In this document: one piece after another, positions 36,402-49,500 of the stretch
Layout of the letters: every line of letters starts with the position of its first letter
Position numbering within the stretch: position 1 is the stretch's first letter
From: Scolanthus callimorphus
Taxonomy: Eukaryota > Cnidaria > Anthozoa > Actiniaria > Edwardsiidae
DNA: 64,000 nucleotides
Reading direction: 5' to 3'
NCBI GenBank assembly: GCA_033964015.1
Contig: CM066917.1
Coordinates: forward strand, 29,215,951-29,279,950
Notes under the pieces: generated by a model
The model's database searches: none
What the model was told of the DNA's origin: nothing
Seen by the model: only the letters and a program-made list of their open reading frames with translations
Position numbers and translations under genes: made by a program

Positions 36402-39044
36402 TGCAAAGGCTGGTGTGTGTGTGTGATCATCCTCTCCCCTTGGGAGGACCCTGGCGCGCGAGAAAGGTGTGTGATAAGGTGTGACGATAAAGTTCTAGCT
36501 TTGTGCGGCGGCTAGGCCCACCCAGATTTGTAGAACAAGAATGGTGGCTGACATTTCGCAAAGTAAAAGAACTAAGTATAAATCGTCGCCAATCAGGTCG
36601 CAAATGAAAAGTGTCTATTTTTATCGACACCTATATTTCCATTTCTTTTGAGACTGTTCGCAGTCCCTGGCGCACGTCCTTATATAGGAGAATAAGAGGA
36701 AAGTCTCTGTTACGCGCACTTTTATTCACTCAAATTCACCTTGCGCCATGTTTTGGGTCTCGATTTTCCAGACGCTTAGCGCACAACGATGATTCTCCTG
36801 AGCGTGACTGGAAACTCGACCCAAACAAAGGCGCGTGGGTAATAAAAGCGCGCCAGATACTTTTCTCTACGGACGCCCGCCAATTAAGGAACTACAAGCA
36901 GTCTTAAGTTTTCTTTTCTTCATCTTGTTTTTTTTTTTGTCAAGCTTCAAGCTTTGTTGTTTTACATTTCAAAGAGAGGAAGGGGCACGTCCCCCGACTT
37001 CGCTTGACACTGCAGAGCAGTTCTTATTTTGCCCAACGTTTCTTAAAGCGAGCACGGATCCAAAGGATAATTATCCGTAATTGAATAGTGTAATAAGCAA
37101 GATATAGTTTATTTTCAAAAATATTTATTTTTGACAGTGTGAATGAGTGAGAAAATCAAATAAATAACGGTATTTAAAAAATACAAATTTATCGTATTTC
37201 ATATTATTTACTGTCTCGCGACGCTAGTTGCAGCACACTGTTTGCTTTGCTTTCATTTCATTTCTGTTCAGCTGCAGTACCAATTGACCGATCCCGCTTC
37301 ATTGCTCTACTCCCTAGTTACTGTTGCTATATCGGACAAGCCAAAATTTTACTTTGGCATAGAGCATGGAAAATACACCGATTGCAGGAAAGTGTTAGAA
37401 GTTTGCTCATAGTATTTTCGTCACGAAAAGCTGAAGAATTCATTAAAAATCTTCGAATTTCGAGTTTGTTGGTCGGACATTTAAAATTGCATTGGAAAAC
37501 TTCCCATTGTTTGGCGATTAATTAATACGAAGACGGGATCGGTCTATTTCCTGCGCGGTCAGTCCGACGGAAACATCATGGAAACATGCACGCGTGTGAA
37601 ATGTTGCCGCAACATTTGTTGCTTACGAGTCGCACCTTTCTGCCTATTCACCGGATACGAAAATACTCTCCCTATTGACCTGTAAAACAAATAACTCTAT
37701 CTCTAAAAAATGAAAAAACTCGGGTTATAGAGTAGCTTTCTTTGTAATTGCTGATATGCAGCATTACAGCTAATATCTCCGAGTGTCCCACAAACAATAC
37801 ATTCACTGTGATTTTCATAATTCTGCGAACTCCCACTTGACATTTTCGAATGCCAAACTGCGTTTTGGCTTCCGTCAATCAAGTCGAGTCGAGTCCACGC
37901 GATATTCCACGCATATCCAGGGGCGTAGCCACTTATGAGAGGGGGGGTTCCAAAATTCAAAAAATAAAAAAAACTCCACATAGATCTCGGGGAAAAACTA
38001 GCGTTTGAAGAAATTTGCTACATTTTATTGGAGCTTTTATTTGTTGTCTATTATTTTTTTTACAATTTTAGTAAGTCGGTCCAGAACAGAGGCAAGGAGG
38101 GGTTCCGCTGCGGGAGAGGGGGGTTCCGGAACCCCTGAACCCCCCCTGGCTACGCCCCTGATATCACTCTGAATTTGGTTCTATTATCTGCCTCCGTGAA
38201 ATCCAACTGGCCAGGAGGCTTAACCAGTTGGCTATGTACAAAGAATGGTAGAGGTGTTCCATAGCCAGTACTCGAAATCGAGCCAATCAGGTCAATGGAT
38301 TGCAAGGAAGAGGCTCTGACCATTCGGCCTCTGATCAGTATGGTGATCAGTACATGTGGATGCTCCCTAAGTGATGTCGCTGTCTCAGATGACCCTCCCT
38401 CTGCCAGGAACGCACATATCTCGGGCTTCGCTCCTCCATTGCTGAGGTTGTGTCGTGAAACAGGTCACCACTATAAAGGAAAACATGGCCCATTAAAAAG
38501 GACGTGGGTCAGTTTTCAGGGGAGGAGGAAATTAAATGCATCCCTGACCACACCCAAAAGTTATATGGAACATTTGGAGATTTGGTGCCTTATCTGGGAG
38601 ACAGGGAGATTTGGTTAAATAGTAGCCTGAATTTCAGTCGTTCCTTTGCTCTGGATTGTGCCTCACTTTGCGAGAGGAGACATCTATCTGAATTCACCAC
38701 GGGATTTTCTCATCTCTTTAATATGTCATCACTGCCATGCAAAGAGTCAGTTTTTTTTCAAGGTTTCCAAGAGAACGTATGCTTTCTTCTTTTCTTCAAA
38801 TGTTGTGGCATCTGGGTGTCTGGCTCAGGAGGTCGTTGTAATTTAATCGTTCACCACCTGCACGTGTCACCGAGAAATGCTATAACAAAACCAACCAATC
38901 TTCTGACCGATTATGGGGTAGTGATTACGTTATGAATGAGAAAATATTGTGGTCTCACAAAGTGAGGCATGGCCGGGAGTAAAGGGGCAGGAGTCTCCCA
39001 CGAAAAGCGTATCCATATGATTGCAGCAAGTGCTTTAATACTTA
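36402..39044. other. Intergenic region between two convergent genes
   Basis: I find no coding exon. The region holds a solo MITE end (36870-36905, ending ACTACAAGCAGTCT), the hAT-like element at 37918-38160, and unclassified sequence. Terminators of both flanking genes should lie near 36402-36650 and 38900-39044. Confidence 0.45.
37918..38160. mobile_element. hAT-like MITE with CAGGGGCGTAGCCA termini
   Basis: Left CAGGGGCGTAGCCA, right TGGCTACGCCCCTG, flanked by ATATC on both sides. Short G runs and GGTTCC follow each end. The body matches the copy at 28881-29052. Confidence 0.75.
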
Positions 39045-42000
39045 CTAGTAATATTCCCAAGCACAGTAATAATAGACGATCAGGCCCATGACAAAGAAAG
39101 GAGAAAAAACAGCATAAAGAATGATCCGCCATGTTGCCATCTAAATATCAAGACAAAAATTGTAACTAGTTTTCATTGGGGCGTCTTGGTAAAATGGACA
39201 TTTCTTACACTTTAACTCAATTTCAGCAAGGTAAAAGGAAAAGGTCAAAATTAATATATAGAGGATATTACACGGTGGCGCAAAGATATGAGTTTTATTT
39301 TCGAGTGGCAAGAACAATATTTTACGAATGAGCGCAGCGAACAAGTAAAATATTGTTTTTGACACGAGAAAATAAAACTCATATCTCCAAGCCACCGTGT
39401 AATTTTCTTTTTATTATATAGACAAACCAGAAAAAATATTCCAAATTGATTTCCAAGCATTTTTGTAGTGAGGATATGGAAAATATGTCACTGAGGACAC
39501 GGATGTAGCTTCGTATGAGATCTACAAGTGGCGTATTTCCCAGTAAAACACTCATGTCTATATAATAAGAATCGATTTTTCAAATAACGTTCATTTTCGC
39601 TATTTGTAAGTTAGCCCAATGTAATAAATGCCAAACAGAGCAAACTCACACCAAGTTATTTCTTGTGTTTTTTTTTCTAGTACATTTTTGCATAATATAA
39701 ATTATCTCCATCATGCACTAAGAAGATAATGGTTTTCTATGCATTAGCCAATGGCAAGCAACCACTCATTGGCAGTATTTTTCCAGGCCAATGAGCCGCG
39801 TCATTTATTTCTCTTTAAATGCGGCATCGCAAAGTTTGCTTTCACTCTCGCCCTGTAACAGTACCAGGCAAAATTGTGTCCTGTATTTATTGCTCATATA
39901 ATATAGCGTAGAACTGGACTCTTAGATGTTGCATTATTTGGTAGGCATGCAAAGGATTGTGGGAAGAAAATGCCTCTTTCCTTTCGTTCATTTTTCCCAT
40001 GATGCCCTGCATGCCTTGAAGAGAACAACAAAAGGGTCTGCATACCAGTCTGCAAAAATAGTATAATGCATGTAATGTGGTACATAAACTTACTTCTTCA
40101 TATGGAGGCTTCCAGTAATCCTTGCAAGTCAAATGGGAGCAAATGTTTCTCCATACACGCTCTGAAAAATTATGCAGGATGTGAAATCAGACTTATTCAG
40201 CTGCAGTGAAGTTTCAGGGCAGAGAAGAGAGATAGAGAAGGCATTACTATGCATTTCTCTTCCCTGAAATGCCATGAGAATTCTTGCCACATAGACTTAT
40301 TTCTGTATCTGGTATACCATGACAGGCCGGTTCCCTACCTGTTCTGTGATCAAAAACCTGATATTTCTGGCCCCAAAGAGGGTTTGTTCAAGCCCCTTGA
40401 ACCTCCCTCATATGGCCTGCCTGAACAGAATCTAACTTAAACAGACTTACCATAAACTTTGTATGATTTTGATGTGGAATTCCCAGTAGGAAGACAGCCA
40501 TGAATCAAAACCTGAAAGGCAATGGGAATCGTGATTATGATGCAAAATCAGTTTTCAGATCTCTGGATAGATCATTAATTAGACAAACATGCTGACCATA
40601 TTTGAAAAAGTTTTGATAAAATAGCAGTGAAGCTATGTGCTCGTAAAGTCATGAGTTCATATTGCTAGCTGGTTTTGAGGCATTTATACTGTACCACAGC
40701 CCTCATGATTGTAAGCTGTACAGCAACAATGTGTACCACTCACTCACTTGCCACCTCTGTTTGTCTCAGCTTTACTTAGGAGTTGCGTACTATTATTCAA
40801 CAAGGACAACACCCTTTGTTTTCTTTCTTTCTCAACCAAACACATACTCATACACAGACAGATATTGAAACTTTTAGTCCCACCTCACATCTTCTTTTCA
40901 GAACCATAATTTTCTCTTTCTTGCATAATGCCTTCTCCCAGAACCGATCCTTCCTGTGGTCATCCAAGACAGTGCATCGGAAGATGTCACAGTAGTCAGC
41001 CAAACAGACATGTGAATCCTATGGATATCAAAAGTGCTCCATTACCTAACCCATTCTTTTGAAGCATCAAAATTTTATTTTAGAGGAAAGCATTTTTTTT
41101 AAAGAATGTTTCCTGAGATTTGGAGACCCCTTCCCCTTTTCTTGTCCAATACCTACCACAAAGATCTATACCCTCACCATGAAGGATTGGAAATTCCAGG
41201 GGGTAGAGAGGCAATCTCCTTGACCTAGACAATAACCTGTATTTTGCACTGGAAATTCTAGGTTAGAGAGAGGGATCCTAGGGTGAATTCCCTCAACTTC
41301 TTGAAAAACAATAATTTTTAGGGTAGACCTCTTTTCCAATACTGTTTACAATAATCTAACATGAAACTACCAGTATGCATGTTTGCTATTATTAACCCTC
41401 CAATCATATCTCCTACCTTCAGTAGGAGGGGTGAGGATAATTTCTGGAATCACAATGGCTTTCCAGTGAATTCCCAGTTCACTATACTCACTTGTGAATA
41501 TATAAAAATTTGAAGATAAATTCCATATCCCTGCACACCCATGTATTATTCTCTTTATAATATACATGGCAAAATTACTTGATGCTGATTGGCTAAGAGC
41601 GAGGGCATTTTTTCTTTATTGAGGGCAAAATTACTTCTCACACGTCTGAATACGTGCAGTCAACACGCGCACTGAATTTTTCCCTTTTATATCATAAACA
41701 TGTAATCACATGGGTTCCTCATAAAATTAGGGATTGATTTCACTTGTGTTTTCAATTTTTTCAAATTGCCCTCACCGCAGACAGCTCGGGCAATTTTGAA
41801 AAAAAAAATTGAAAACACTCGTGAAATTAATCCCTAATTTTACTCGCCACCATGCGATTACCTATACATATAATAAATGGCCACTGCTCAAGGAAACTTC
41901 ATCTCTGACCTTAACCATGTTCAGTCCAAGACCGAAAGAAAGTGCTAGAAATTCAAAAATCTTTCAGTCTTCCCAACAAGATGAGGTTTCCCTGTGTGGT

Positions 42001-43379
42001 GACCATGTTTGTTTTCCTTACTAGTACCAGCCTTCTTTCAATGCACATCATGCAATTTTTGAAAAATGTCTTCCAATCTTGATTAATACTCATTGTTCGC
42101 AACTGTATTGTAATGAAACCTATATACTCATTGTACACAATTGTATTGTATGCAAACCTTCACAAGATAGTCACTATGCCTGTTGTCAAGGTGAAGGTCA
42201 AGGGATTCCTCATTGTAAAAAGTTTTTCCACAGATATCACACATCCACCTGGAGCTGTGTTCTTCTAACTTTCTCATCTCTTGTCTGATGTACATGTCAC
42301 GGTCTTGATGCAGGAGGCATGACACTGGGACTGCAACATTGTGTTCCTCATAAACTGGGTAGAAATGCTAAAAATAGAAAATAATATTCAAGGTGGATTT
42401 TCCTGATTATGGGGTAGAGATGTGCAGCAGAGGTCCCTAATCTGACCCTATCCCAGACCTTAAAATCACTGTTTCATACTCTACCCATAGCTGTCAACTC
42501 ACCCGCCCACCCGCATTAGATGGGTGTCACATGATTTTGAAGCCTGCCAACTGTGTAATGATTACAAAAATGTTCATACATCTACTTTCACCCTCATTGT
42601 CACTCTCAGGAATTTTACATACATTTTCTGTATTTACCTGCCACGTGAGGGAGAATCTCAAATTTTTGAGGAAGTTGGGTTGACAGGTATGCCTAACCGA
42701 AAATCCCAATTTGTTGCACCCTAAAGAAAATTGCCTACCATATTAAAAATAATGGTAAAAACAGCAGCCAATCAGCGAGCGAGAAATGCAACAACTTCTC
42801 AACAAAACGTGCACGTTTGAAACATAAACCGACGCGACCAAATCATCAAGCTTCAGGGTTGAACGAAAATGGTAGTAGCTGGGTACCCCATCTCTCCTAG
42901 TTTATCGGTTGCTGATTTCTACAAAGAAGGGGCTTTCCAGAAAGCCAGCAAATTAAAGTCCATTAGGCAGTTAGTACAATTACTGCCTAAATGAAACAAT
43001 TGGCTATTGGGCCCTTAACCTTTGCATGTTTTAGCAATGTGTGGAGCTCCTAGTATGAAATTTACCTCTCTGAGAACATTTCTCACAATTCTTGAATGGT
43101 ATCTTGAGCAGTGACCCTCCTCCTCAGCGCAAGCTGCAGGTTCTGACACAAGCAGTGCAGAAAGGGACACCTTACATAGAGGGAAAGAAAGAAAGCTACA
43201 GACAACAGTTTTGTATTATTATTAGATAGCCAGATGGGGGGGATTTAGTTTACTTCTAGCTATACTATTACATGCAAATAGTTGGTCCTATTAAAGCCAA
43301 CCTGCAAAGCCCTGTGGAAATGTGCTTTACTGCTTACCAAGAACAGGGAATTACACCAATCGAAATGCCGCCACGTCAT
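39045..43379 (-). CDS. Signal-peptide, C2H2-finger, single-pass membrane protein, 7 exons, 238 aa
   Basis: Exons in order are 43338-43379, 43066-43170, 42158-42367, 40884-41018, 40451-40511, 40094-40161 and 39045-39140. All phases join (717 bp). The start yields MTWRHFDWCNSLFLVSLSALL, a plausible signal peptide running into AACAEEEGHC. Residues about 91-113 hold a classical C2H2 spacing: CDICGKTF, ESLDLHLDNRH. Further cysteines follow (VCLADYCDIFRC, ALCKKEK, CSHLTCKDYW). The protein ends in a hydrophobic helix (ILYAVFSPFFVMGLIVYYY) and CAWEYY. If the signal peptide is real, the finger faces the ER lumen or outside, which is unusual. The stop TAG overlaps a good donor (TA-GTAAGT), so a further exon cannot be excluded. 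I do not recognise the family. Confidence 0.78.
39270..39400. mobile_element. Palindromic MITE with ACACGGTGGC termini
   Basis: Arms are inverted copies: ACACGGTGGC, AAGATATGAGTTTTATTTTC and CAATATTTTAC, with a GAGCGCAGCGAAC centre. It lies in the last intron of the C2H2/membrane gene. Confidence 0.75.
41701..41864. mobile_element. Palindromic MITE
   Basis: Arms share TGTAATCACATGG / CCATGCGATTACCTA and AAAATTAGGGATTGATTTCAC / GTGAAATTAATCCCTAATTTT. The central hairpin is GTTTTCAATTTTTTCAAATTG with its inverse. Confidence 0.6.
42485..42700. mobile_element. Possible inverted-repeat element (CATAGCTGTCAACTC ends)
   Basis: CATAGCTGTCAACTCACCC on the left faces GTTGGGTTGACAGGTATGCC on the right. 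The pairing is imperfect and no flank duplication was identified. Confidence 0.35.
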
Positions 43380-43545
43380 GTATATTATTCACTGCATACT
43401 GCTGATTATAAAGTCCTTTTCCATTAAATTACAACGAAGGGCAAACTCAAACCTTCTTTTCTCCAAAGGCAGTTTACTAATGAGTCCGCAATCGATGGTC
43501 AGCAATCATTAGAGAGCATGCGCAGTAGGTCGATGTGTTAACAAG
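43380..43545. promoter_or_regulatory. 166-bp bidirectional promoter of UTP3 and the C2H2/membrane gene
   Basis: The start codons of the two divergent genes are only 166 bp apart. GCATGCGCAG at 43516-43525 fits the core NRF-1 site (GCATGCGC), common in housekeeping animal promoters. No TATA box is seen at a sensible position. Confidence 0.6.
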
Positions 43546-46500
43546 ATGGCGGCTTCCACGGACTTTTATCCTTCGTTTATACTCAGTACATTTGGTAAAA
43601 TTCAAGAAAAGACAGTGATGGGACGTGCACATAGGTCAGTAGAAGATATCTGATGCAACAAGTCAATTTTACAACAAAGCAATTAAAGATAGTAAACATA
43701 GATCGAGGTTGAGGTTCGGAGAACCGCGCACACGTGGTACTTAGTGTTGTTTTGATTTTGCTTCATGCTATGAGTAACTTCAAATCCTATATTATTGTTT
43801 TACTGTGTATGCTGCAGAGGAAAGAAGCCGAAAAAAGTGGCAAGTGACGAGGAATTTGATTCTGGAGATCAGCCTGATCCGGTAGGAACAGTGATGGTGG
43901 CGGACTACTCATGGGTAGAATGTTTGCCCTGCTTTTCACCCTTGTATGGCCCTGTTTTTCAGGAGTTGTATTAGACTGACAACAAAGTTAATGGTTGTAA
44001 AGCAAACTTCTAAAGTATTACGAAGGCTGGAAATTAACTTTTTTTCTTATGTATCAGTCAATTCCAGCAGTGACCATGCTGGAATTGACTGATACATTAG
44101 TTGCCAACTGACAACCAAGTGCAAAAGAACTGCTTGCCTTAACATAACTTTTGGTTGATAGGTAGCATCAAGTTTGAAAAGAGTACAAAAATTTGATCAC
44201 TAGCGCTGGCACCTAAGTAAAAAGTTTTAGTCAACTAGCCCTGATTTGTGGTCGCCCAGGTGACCATCTGGTCTCAATTTCCAGCCCTGATTACTAAAGA
44301 AGAAAGTTCACCATAGCAGAGATACAAACCTCAGAATTTCAATGTGTGGGAGACCAGGTTTACTTTTGTTACATCACACCAAATGACTTTGCACTGTTAA
44401 ATATTTCTACAAAATATTATTGTATTTATAAACCACATCCATAGGATATAAGTTGAGTGTGTCGGTTAGCAGGGCCCGCGACATGAACTTTTTTCTAGAG
44501 GTGCCAGTATCTGAGAAGACACAAAGGTCTACCAAGGGTTAAAGGCAGCACTTTAAGTAATCATCCATGCAAGAACTAGGCAAACCTCTATTGTTCTACG
44601 GCATTGAAGGTTCCCCACGCAGGATATGTCCTATTTTTTTTTACCACAGACATTTATTATGACTAGTAACATAATAAAAGTGAAAAATGGATAGATTTCC
44701 ACTTGCTTTTAGAAAATATGGCAACAAAAAGTCTCTAGACCAATCAGATTACAGAATAACAAAGGAGTGAGAATCAGCATTTTACGCTAGGTTCCCCACG
44801 TACAAAGTCTTTTAAAATTGCATGTCCTGTTTGCGAGTACCACATGTGCTTATATATACCTAAAAATCCTCAGACAACTTTTACTAACATAGTGATTTTA
44901 CTGATTTTCATGTCTAAGCCAATGAAATTGCCTATATTTTCAATAGAAATTAATTGCATTCCAGCATGCTTTGCCGTTGGCTTGCCTAGTTCTTATACGG
45001 ACCATTACTTAATTATTTATTAAGGTACCACAGGCTGGTGCTGTACCAACTGAGCTATCTGGTTGGCAGTATGTGGGAGTCTCTCTCAAAATTGGGGACT
45101 TCTGTAAATGTCTCTGGTTCTGGATTGAATACAAAATGCATTCTCCATTTTGATAATAAACCAAGCTCCCAGTGGGAATCAGACCCACAACCCTCCTGAT
45201 ACTGATGCTTTTTTGGCCATGTGTTTTTCTTTTTCTTAATAGGAATCTGAAGATTTCTTTAAAGATGATATTGACAAATTCCATGCCAACAGAGAAAAGG
45301 TACATGTATTTCAGGAACTTCACACAATGTCTTATTTTTACAGTAGGGAACTAATCATGCATGGAAGTGTATCAGACCAACTTAGGGAGCGTTCATAATT
45401 TATCTAGAGGGGGGCCTATGATGATTTCCCTACTTTTTTCTTTCCAGTTTCCGAAGCCCCCCCTGATGATCTCAGGGTTTTTTTCCTGACCCCCCCTCAA
45501 GAGATGTCAATTAATCAAAGAAAAATATCATAACCCCCCCACCCACCCCGGTACATATACATGTCAAACCCACAAAGATTACGCTTCAAAGATTACAAAT
45601 GGGAAGAGCAGCTTTTTACTAAAGGGCTGAACTCCCTTTATGTTTCTGGAAGCTGAGAAAAAAAATCTCAGGTGATGATGATGATGACAATGGAGACAAA
45701 CACTGTGTTGGGCTAAACATGGAGCCACTGAGCAAAGGGACCTTGCAGCATAAAGAGTGGACGCCATGCTTCTAGTTCGTACCTTAGTTCTCAGTATCAA
45801 CATTTGTCAAAATAAAATAAAAAACAGGAATTGACCAAATCGGCTAACGGTGTTTACATCTTGTTGCCACCTAATTTAGACCATGATTCCTTTGGGTGGT
45901 TACAATTGTCAAATTTCTCACTCGACTGAGTGCACGAGTGTATGTGCAGAACTTACAAAAGTGTCCACCCATAGGAATCACCACATGATCTGTATTGGGT
46001 GGCAACAAGATGTAAACAGCGTTAGCCGATTTGGTCCATTACAACAGTGCCCAAGCAAATATTTTCATCTACTTTTTTTTCTGGAAAAAGTGGTTGGCCC
46101 CCCTATGCTCGGTGTTATTTTTGTTGGAAATTTTCCATAGCCCCCCCTAAATGATATTAGGGAAAAAGAGAGGCCCCCCCTCAAAATCATCATAGCCCCC
46201 CCTCTAGATAAATTATGAATGCTCCCTTACTCGGTCCTTTTTATAAGCAGTTACAAAACAAAAATGCTAGCTACTTTGGTGGCTTCCTCCACCAAATGCG
46301 GGGTATTTTGCAAAATAATGTCTGTGGGTACCTGCCTATTTGCCATCAGCATCCAATCTACTTCAAATGAGTTACCCAAGTCCTGCCTTTGGGAATGTTG
46401 TATTTTTGCTTGTATTTTCATCCTGTTTTATGCCAGACATTTGACAAAAATATAATTCACTTACCCTTTGTAATGTCGATATCAATCATGGATCTGTAGA

Positions 46501-49500
46501 TTCTCTTGGATAAGGACCAAGATGATGAAGAAGATTCTGAATCTGAGATTGATCAGGTGAGTTAAATATAGACTCAAATGATATTTATGCCAAGTTACCA
46601 ACTGGTGACTATGTTTACCCATCATTTTAGTCAATATTGTCATATCAATTTTGGATACAGTACTTGAAATAATACTAACTGTAAGGCGGTGATTACATAA
46701 GACCGGTACGAACTCAGAGCGATCTGAGTTCATACCGGTCTCATGTAATCACCACCTTTTTGATCTTGTTTACGCGAGACCGGTACGGATGCAAAAGTCG
46801 TTCGTGTCGGGTTAGCAACCGGAATGAACTCGTGCCGGTAAGGACTTTTTCCAGACCGGCCTCATGTAAACGCATATAAAGAAATGTATGAGAGCCGATA
46901 CGAACTCAGATCGCTCTGAGTTGGTACCGGTCTCATGTAATCACCGCCTAAGTCATCAGAGAAGCTCAGCTAGAAAGAACTGGGTAGTGTTAAAATAGGA
47001 AGCCATTGTATTCCATTTTTATTTTGTTTCTAGAGGGCAGGGTAGCAAATTCTGTGTTCTAAATTGTTTTTAGAGCATTCACATGCTGGCAATATTTTCC
47101 TATGTATGTCCGACCATGGTCACCACACAAAATCTTATAATTTTAGAGTTGGAAAAAAATTTAACTGATCTAAAATACTGGCTTTTTCGGCCTTGTCAGC
47201 ATTTTCCAGCCCTCAGTCAGTTTTCCCTATACAGATCTCCCAGCTGGCAAATATCATACATAGGGAAATAAAAGGGCATTTGACACCCCCATCCTCTGAA
47301 TTTCCAAATCCATTCTGTGGGGGAGTATGGATCAAAATGGTATTGAGAGTTGTGTCTGTTTTTACAGGAAGAAGTGATGGGCCTTGATTTACAAGAATCA
47401 GATGAAGATGAAAGTGAGGTAATGCCCACACAATGTTCAAATTAGTCACACCAGTTCAACTAAAACTGCCAAAACCAATTGACAAAAATGTATAATGATT
47501 ATGATGGTAAGGAAACATTTTCTTGACAGCCTAATGAGAGCTCTTTTCCTTAGCTCATTTCATGGAAGAAATGGTTCTAAAAATAAGAGGATTGGACCTG
47601 CCAAAGTTCTAAAAATGACAAGCTAAAGTTTTTAATTTACTTTTGATAGGATGATGGGGATGTTGAGGATGAAGATGATGAAGATGATAATAATGGTATC
47701 ATGAACATTTATTATTGTCCCACTAATTATCTAATTTTATTATTTGATTGTCCCAAGTCTATGTGTTTAGATAGCAAGTAGTGGAACCAAGAAATCGGAT
47801 TGCAGGAATTGTGATTGTATGCAAGTGGGTTCCTATGTGGAAAGATGGTGGTGTAAATGATTTTTTAATGAGTGAACAAACACATGCTATGATGTGTGGC
47901 TAGTAGTACTTTAGGGCCTTCCAATGTCTCAAAGCTTAAGATCACATGCTGATTGTCTTTGTTTTACATGCTTCAAGCAGGCCTTCCTAGTGGCAAGGCA
48001 TGGGGAAAGAGGAAGCAGTCCTTCTATGATGCAGATGTTGGAGAAGCTGACATTGATGTTGGTAAGAAAACCCAATCAGTAAGACCTTTTGCAGATTACC
48101 ATGATTGCAGTACCAGTGTCTTAAAATAATTAAAGACCCGGGGGGGGGGGGGGGGGGGGGGGGACTCTAAGGTTAAAATGCTAGGGGTGACCGTCAGGAA
48201 ACTCGAATTTTGACCCTAAAAAATACCTGCTCTGAAAAAATTTCCACCCTAAAAAATACCCCTCAGTCTGAAAATACCCTTAAAAATACCAACAATTTTG
48301 ACAGATCAAATTTTATTCTGGCCGTTTATTTAATATACATCAAATGTATCCTCTCGACTTTCAAAAACACTACCTTATTTCCGTGAGAACCCCTAAAAAA
48401 TAACCTATTTTTCTTACTATGCCGTTTTTTATTTTCGAACCCCTAAAAAATACCAGATCGCTGATTTCAACCCCTAAAAATACGACGGTCACCCCTAGCA
48501 TTCGAATATAGGGAGTCCCCCCCCCCCCCCCCCCCCGGGTTAAAGACCCTGTGTTCCAAATCTTTAAACTCATATCATAAACCCCCTCCATGGGAGGGGA
48601 TAATTTCTGGGTATGGAATAATTTCTGGAGTCACAAATTATACTCATACGGTATGATATGACGCAGTTGAAATATTGCAGTATGTTGCTTGTAGTATCCG
48701 ATGAAGAGGCATGGGCCCTAGAACAGGAGGAAGAAGAAGAGGCCTTAGCTCTACAGAAGAGCATGGCTGCAGCATTGGATGAACAAGATTTTGACATCAT
48801 AGAGGTGACTGAAACGTAGAGCCTAGACAGCAAGCAAGGGGGCAAGGGTAATCTGTACTTTACTGTCAGTGTTTGGACAACAATTTCGGATGAGTGTCAT
48901 GTGTAATTCACACTTACTTTGCATATTTACTCTATAGGTTTTAGTAAGAATTGGTGTGTTTACTTAGCTTGTTGTTTACCACAGTCATGTGGAATCTCCT
49001 CAAAACGTTCACATCATTGGTCACTCCCAACACTCCAAGCAAAATCTCAGGATTTTTCTTTCATTAAATTAACATCCTCAATGATGATTTCAATTGGTTT
49101 AAGAGTACATCAGTTGATGATCATGAAGAAGGTGTTACAATAGAAGAGGTATGTATTAGTTTGGTTATAGGAGGTTTTATTCATTTTGCCTGTCTCAAAT
49201 ATAACTGTGCACTATGACACTGCACTACACGTTTTTTTTGTCTTTTCTAGGACCACAATAAAGTTGCAATGGACCTCACAAAACTCACTAAGGAGCAAAA
49301 GCTAGAGGTATGACCATCAGAAGCAGTGATAATTTTATGGTTAAGAAAAATGGCACAACAATGTGCAAACTTGTGCAATGAAAAACTGGACCTAATTATT
49401 GTCTATGGTCTCTTTCATTTGAAGATTTTGGCCAGGGACTCACCAGAACTGTTTGAGCTTCTTGATGAAATAAAAACGAAGGTATGTAGTTTGTTCTGAA

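Noticed and set aside
38295..38935. Open frames with cysteines between the two convergent genes
   Set aside because: No recognisable domain, no consistent splice sites and stop codons in between; treated as intergenic.
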